Assembly (NCBI GenBank): GCA_964472505.1
Contig: CAYYQW010000026.1
Span: 1-45,310, forward strand
Reading direction: 5' to 3'
Source of the DNA: JAYEIA01 sp964472505
Lineage (GTDB): Bacteria; Bacteroidota; Bacteroidia; Bacteroidales; JAADGE01
Length of the DNA: 45,310 nt
The notes below the pieces were generated by a model. The model saw only the letters and a program-made list of their open reading frames with translations, had not been told where the DNA came from and made no database searches. Below are positions 41,878 to 45,310 of the stretch, in pieces. Made by a program: the position numbers and the translations under genes. The first letter of the stretch is position 1; every line of letters starts with the position of its first letter.

Positions 41878-43344
41878 TTATATTTCTTTTCGTAAACGAG
41901 CTACCAGAATACCGAGCTGTTCCCGATATTTTGCGACTGTGCGCCGTGCTATGCTGTAACCTTTTTCGCGCAGTATTTCAGCCAATTTTTCATCGGTATG
42001 CGGTTTAGACTTATCCTCATTGTCAATACACTCTTGAAGTATCATTTTAATTTCTCTGGTAGAAACTTCTTGTCCGTCAAGAGTTTTCATGGCTTCAGAA
42101 AAGAAGTATTTTAAAGGAAAAATCCCGAAATGGGTTTGTATGTATTTGCTGTTTGCCACGCGCGAGATGGTTGAAATATCTAAATTGGTCATTTCGGAAA
42201 TATCTTTCAAAATCATGGGTCGCAATTTTCGTTCATCGCCGTCTTTGAAATATTCTTTTTGAAAGGTCAATATCGCATTCATGGTCAAAAGAAGTGTATT
42301 GCGTCTTTGTTTAACAGCTTCAATAAACCACTTGGCCGAGTCAAGTTTTTGTTTAATAAAGCCTACCGCATTTTTATCCTTCTTATTCATATCGGATTTA
42401 TTCTCCTTGTACCCGCGCAACATATCGGCATAAGTATTGTTAATTCTAAGATCCGGAGCATTGGATGAATTCAAACTCACCACCGGTTCACCGTCTTGAA
42501 TCCTCAAAACAAAATCCGGCGTTATTTGTCCTACAGTATCAGAAGTTCCGCCGGAAAAAGCACTTCCGGGTTTCGGGTTTAATTTCATAATCTCTTCGGA
42601 AGCCTCACGCAATTGGTCTCCCGAAATGGCCATACGCTGCTTTATTTTGGAATAATGCTTTTTTGAGAACTCTTTAAAATACTTATCGGTTATTTCCATA
42701 GCCGTAAGTAAGTTTTTATCTTTCATTCCCAAATAATCCACTTTTCTGTGTAACTGCAAACTCAAACATTCCTGTAAATCGGAAGCGGCAACACCGGGCG
42801 GGTCAAATTGTTGAATTTTCTTTAAAATTTTTCGAAGTGTGGATTCATCGGTAAAAATATTCATGGTAAGTGCCAAATCGTTCACTATGGCCGGAATTTC
42901 CCTTCGCAAATAACCGTCCTCATCAATATTTCCGATCAGGTATTCGGCAAGCGGGCGCTCTTCTTCATCAAAATCACGCATGCCTATTTGATCTTTCAGA
43001 TATTCATGTAAACCCGGCCCTTCCGAAAATGGAATATCCACATGTTTATCGTCTTTAGAAAAATTATTGGCTTTTAATCGGTAAGAAGGTAAATCTTCGT
43101 CATTCAAATAATCATCCACCGAGAACTCTTCTTCATCATCAAAACCTTTATCGTCTTCTTGGTTTTTTTGTTCGTCCTCGTAATCATTATTATTCGTATC
43201 TTCATCTAATACAGGATTTTCTTCCAACTCTTTTTTTATGCGATGCTCAAGCTCCAATGCCGGCAGCTCCAACAACTTTATCAGCTGAATTTGCTGGGGC
43301 GACAATTTCTGAAGTAAATTTTGTCTGAGTTTTTGATTTAACAT
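41878..43344 (-). CDS. rpoN: RNA polymerase sigma-54 factor
   Basis: Alternative sigma factor that needs an AAA+ activator to open promoters. 488 residues from MLNQKLRQNLLQKLSPQQIQ (region I, activator contact). An acidic region II (about 55-110, many Asp/Glu) follows, then core-binding domain, with the RpoN box ARRTVAKYRE near the C-terminus. The frame extends 21 codons upstream to 43407, but region I normally starts the protein, so I use 43344. No clear -24/-12 (TGGCAC-N5-TTGC) site was seen in intergenic regions I scanned, and no activator gene is in the window. Confidence 0.95.
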   Translation of the reverse strand: MLNQKLRQNLLQKLSPQQIQLIKLLELPALELEHRIKKELEENPVLDEDTNNNDYEDEQKNQEDDKGFDDEEEFSVDDYLNDEDLPSYRLKANNFSKDDKHVDIPFSEGPGLHEYLKDQIGMRDFDEEERPLAEYLIGNIDEDGYLRREIPAIVNDLALTMNIFTDESTLRKILKKIQQFDPPGVAASDLQECLSLQLHRKVDYLGMKDKNLLTAMEITDKYFKEFSKKHYSKIKQRMAISGDQLREASEEIMKLNPKPGSAFSGGTSDTVGQITPDFVLRIQDGEPVVSLNSSNAPDLRINNTYADMLRGYKENKSDMNKKDKNAVGFIKQKLDSAKWFIEAVKQRRNTLLLTMNAILTFQKEYFKDGDERKLRPMILKDISEMTNLDISTISRVANSKYIQTHFGIFPLKYFFSEAMKTLDGQEVSTREIKMILQECIDNEDKSKPHTDEKLAEILREKGYSIARRTVAKYREQLGILVARLRKEI

Positions 43345-43495
43345 TTTCCTGTATTTTGCATCACAAAAATAAGCAAAATTTTTCAAACTTACTTTACTAA
43401 AAAGCAATCTGTGAGAATTTATTTAACAGGTCGTAATTATAAGAGCTAAATATCATTTTTTTGAAAAAAATTCACACTTTTCGGTAATTTGACTT

Positions 43496-43503
43496 TATAT
43501 TTG
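43496..43503 (+). promoter_or_regulatory. Putative -7 box (TATATTTG) of asnS
   Basis: TATATTTG fits TAnnTTTG, 33 bp before the asnS ATG. It overlaps the beginning of an upstream in-frame extension, so that extension cannot be translated. No -33 box at 19 nt. Confidence 0.5.
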
Positions 43504-43536
43504 CTGTTCTTTTATTTTTTTAAAAAAATTCAGCTC

Positions 43537-45054
43537 ATGACAGAAATTAAGGATTTTCCGAAATTTGTAGGTAAAGAAGTAGAAATACAAGGCTGGGTAG
43601 CCAACAAGCGAAGCAGTAAAGGCATTGAATTTATAATTTTTCGCGACGGAAGCGGGTTTACGCAATGCGTGGTGAACCAAGACGATGCCGGCATCGAAAG
43701 TTACGAAACGGCTCGAAATGCCGGACAAGAAGCTTCACTAAAACTAAGAGGCACGGTAGTAAAAGATGAACGCCAAATAGGCGGTTATGAATTACAGGTT
43801 AATCATGTGCAGCTAATAGGAAAATCTGAAAATTACCCCGTAAGCAATAAAGAACACGGCCCGGATTTCTTAATGGATCACCGACATCTGTGGTTGCGCT
43901 CGCAACGGCAATGGTCCATCATGCAAATTCGCAATACCATTATATTTTCCATTCACGAATTCTTCCAAAAAGAAGGTTTTATACAAGCCGACGCGCCCAT
44001 TTTTACGGCCAACGCGGCAGAAGGCACAACCACACTTTTTGAAACCGATTTTTACGGGCAACCGGCCTATCTGTCTCAATCCGGCCAATTATACGGTGAA
44101 GCTATGGCGCTTGCTTTGGGCAAAATTTATACCTTCGGCCCTACCTTCCGTGCCGAAAAGTCTAAAACCCGCCGCCACCTTTCCGAGTTTTGGATGATTG
44201 AACCCGAAATGGCCTTTTTTGATAACGATATGAACATGGATCTGATTGAGAAGTTTCTCAAACATGTGTTATCAGCGGTCTTGGAAAAAAACGCAAAAGA
44301 ACTCAAGTGGATTGAAAGAAATACAGAAACCTTTGAAGCAGCCGTAAAAGAAAGCTTTCCGAGGCTCACTTATGCAGAAGCCGTGGACATATTGAAAGGA
44401 AAAACAAAAATAAACGGAAAAACCACCACGGAAACTCTGCAAAAAGACTTGGAAGATGTAAAAAACCGAATGCAGGAAATTCAAACCGGTATAGAAGAGC
44501 GCGAAGAACAAATAAAAGCCGGCGTGAAAAAAGGAAAACGCAATTTTCTTCAAAGAAAAATTGATGAACTGAAAGTGGAATACAAAAAATTATCCGAAAC
44601 AGCCGAAAACATTCCGGAATGGTTAAAATCCATAGAGAATTTTAAATACGGAAGTGATTTTGGAGGTTCTGACGAAACCGTACTAACCCGTATGTTCAAA
44701 GTGCCTGTAATGGTTTACAACTGGCCCCACGAAATAAAAGCTTTCTATATGAAACGCGACAAAGAAGCGCCCGAGCTTGCCAAAGGTGTAGATGTATTAG
44801 CTCCGGAAGGTTACGGCGAAATAGTAGGCGGCGGCGAGCGCGAAACAGACGGTGATTTACTCATAGAAAAAATCCATGAACACAAACTGCCCGTCGGTGC
44901 ATTCGAATGGTATTTGGATTTGCGGCGCTACGGCACGGTAAAACATGCCGGTTTCGGATTGGGTCTTGAGCGTATGGTAGCTTGGATTTGCGGCCTGAAG
45001 CACATCCGCGAAACCATTCCGTTCCCGCGCATGTACGGACGGGTTAATCCTTAG
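43537..45054 (+). CDS. asnS: Asparagine--tRNA ligase with coiled-coil insertion
   Basis: Class II synthetase, 505 residues from MTEIKDFPK. OB-fold anticodon-binding domain (about 5-105, VEIQGWVANKRSSKGIEFIIFRDGSG), then motif 2 region FRAEKSKTRRHLSEFWMIEPE and motif 3 HAGFGLGLERMVAW. The C-terminal KAFYMKRD, DVLAPEGYGEIVGGGERE and IPFPRMYGRVNP resemble Thermus- and archaeal-type enzymes more than the E. coli type. An insertion of about 80 charged residues (about 286-366), predicted as coiled coil, lies between YAEAVDILKG and GSDFGGSDE. Annotation as AspRS is less likely because of the overall match to AsnRS. Followed by a palindromic repeat 12 bp past the stop. Confidence 0.9.
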   Translation: MTEIKDFPKFVGKEVEIQGWVANKRSSKGIEFIIFRDGSGFTQCVVNQDDAGIESYETARNAGQEASLKLRGTVVKDERQIGGYELQVNHVQLIGKSENYPVSNKEHGPDFLMDHRHLWLRSQRQWSIMQIRNTIIFSIHEFFQKEGFIQADAPIFTANAAEGTTTLFETDFYGQPAYLSQSGQLYGEAMALALGKIYTFGPTFRAEKSKTRRHLSEFWMIEPEMAFFDNDMNMDLIEKFLKHVLSAVLEKNAKELKWIERNTETFEAAVKESFPRLTYAEAVDILKGKTKINGKTTTETLQKDLEDVKNRMQEIQTGIEEREEQIKAGVKKGKRNFLQRKIDELKVEYKKLSETAENIPEWLKSIENFKYGSDFGGSDETVLTRMFKVPVMVYNWPHEIKAFYMKRDKEAPELAKGVDVLAPEGYGEIVGGGERETDGDLLIEKIHEHKLPVGAFEWYLDLRRYGTVKHAGFGLGLERMVAWICGLKHIRETIPFPRMYGRVNP

Positions 45055-45065
45055 ATGAAACAAAC

Positions 45066-45150
45066 AGACCTTCCGGCATCCGACAGGATCCGGAAGCGTC
45101 TTGCCGGTTGGAATTCAAGACGCTGCCGGGTCGGAGACGCCGGCAGGTCT
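45066..45150 (+). repeat. Nested palindromic (BIME-like) repeat, copy B
   Basis: First hairpin pairs CTTCCGGCATCC with GGATCCGGAAG around GACA; second pairs CTGCCGG with GCCGGCAG. The outermost ends AGACCTTCCGGC and GCCGGCAGGTCT pair with one mismatch, and GGAAGCGTCTT pairs with AAGACGCTGCC, so the whole element can also fold end to end. It begins 12 bp after asnS and may act as its terminator. A 49-bp exact copy of its first half lies at 45262. Confidence 0.85.
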
Positions 45151-45261
45151 TATTCCGTATCGTAAATTAAAAATATTGAAACACTCATACCAAGAAACAC
45201 GGCTTTGAATCAATTGATGATTTAATTATTGAATAAACGATACCTTTCAAATAGATCCAAA

Positions 45262-45310
45262 AGACCTTCCGGCATCCGACAGGATCCGGAAGCGTCTTGC
45301 CGGTTGGAAT
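45262..45310 (+). repeat. Nested palindromic repeat, copy C (cut by the window end)
   Basis: Identical over 49 bp to 45066-45114, in the same orientation 196 bp further on. The window ends in the middle of it. A tandem array may continue to the right. Confidence 0.8.

Overview
The window comes from a bacterium of the phylum Bacteroidota. Promoters fit the phylum's TTTG / TAnnTTTG pattern, most genes lack a Shine-Dalgarno sequence, secreted proteins are lipoproteins or outer-membrane beta-barrels, and phylum-typical families are present (a GldB-like lipoprotein, a propeller-type sensor, a lipoprotein with an N-terminal Ig-like domain). I cannot resolve genus. The DNA is moderately AT-rich and mostly chromosomal housekeeping. 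I see no prophage, CRISPR array, intact IS element or plasmid functions.

Layout. 1-2.5 kb: repeat-bearing left edge and a lipoprotein oligopeptidase B. 2.5-4.9 kb: K+-dependent membrane pyrophosphatase. 5.2-9.9 kb: envelope block with a Wzi/RemB-like barrel overlapping a WecA-type lipid-carrier glycosyltransferase, then a divergent epimerase and barrel pair. 9.9-13.5 kb: ispD, GDP-L-fucose synthase, comF and a SPOR-domain lipoprotein, packed with tail-to-tail overlaps. 13.6-19.4 kb: a PBP4-type carboxypeptidase, a ~159-bp MITE-like element, a 1088-residue propeller/SpoIIE-phosphatase sensor and a Crp/Fnr regulator. 19.6-20.6 kb: an AT-rich Rpn-family nuclease gene. 20.8-28.4 kb: an OsmC protein facing a long suf operon read on the minus strand: sufB, outer-membrane barrel, sufC, sufD, small esterase, sufS, M14 carboxypeptidase. 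28.5-33.5 kb: small lipoprotein, RNase R and a large Ig-like lipoprotein. 33.6-35.3 kb: tRNA-Arg(CCT), then a cluster of palindromic repeats around a second Rpn-type gene. 35.3-37.1 kb: sufE, sufT and queG. 37.3-41.2 kb: GldB-like lipoprotein, flippase-like membrane protein, SDR and monoglyceride-lipase-like hydrolase. 41.2-45.1 kb: PAP2-like membrane protein and rpoN, divergent from an unusual asnS, followed by two direct copies of a palindromic repeat.

How it works together. The central theme is Fe-S cluster assembly: SufBCD scaffold, SufS desulfurase, SufE sulfur acceptor and SufT maturation factor, with the Fe-S enzyme QueG as a likely client. The suf genes are split into two opposite-strand groups about 7 kb apart, with the tRNA/repeat/Rpn cluster between them. 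A second theme is the cell envelope (polysaccharide priming, GDP-fucose, peptidoglycan, barrels, GldB).

The least explained elements are the nested palindromic repeats, the MITE-like element with a perfect 24-bp central palindrome, the barrel gene translationally coupled inside the suf operon, and an AsnRS with a long coiled-coil insertion. No wholly new multi-gene defence or metabolic system is evident.
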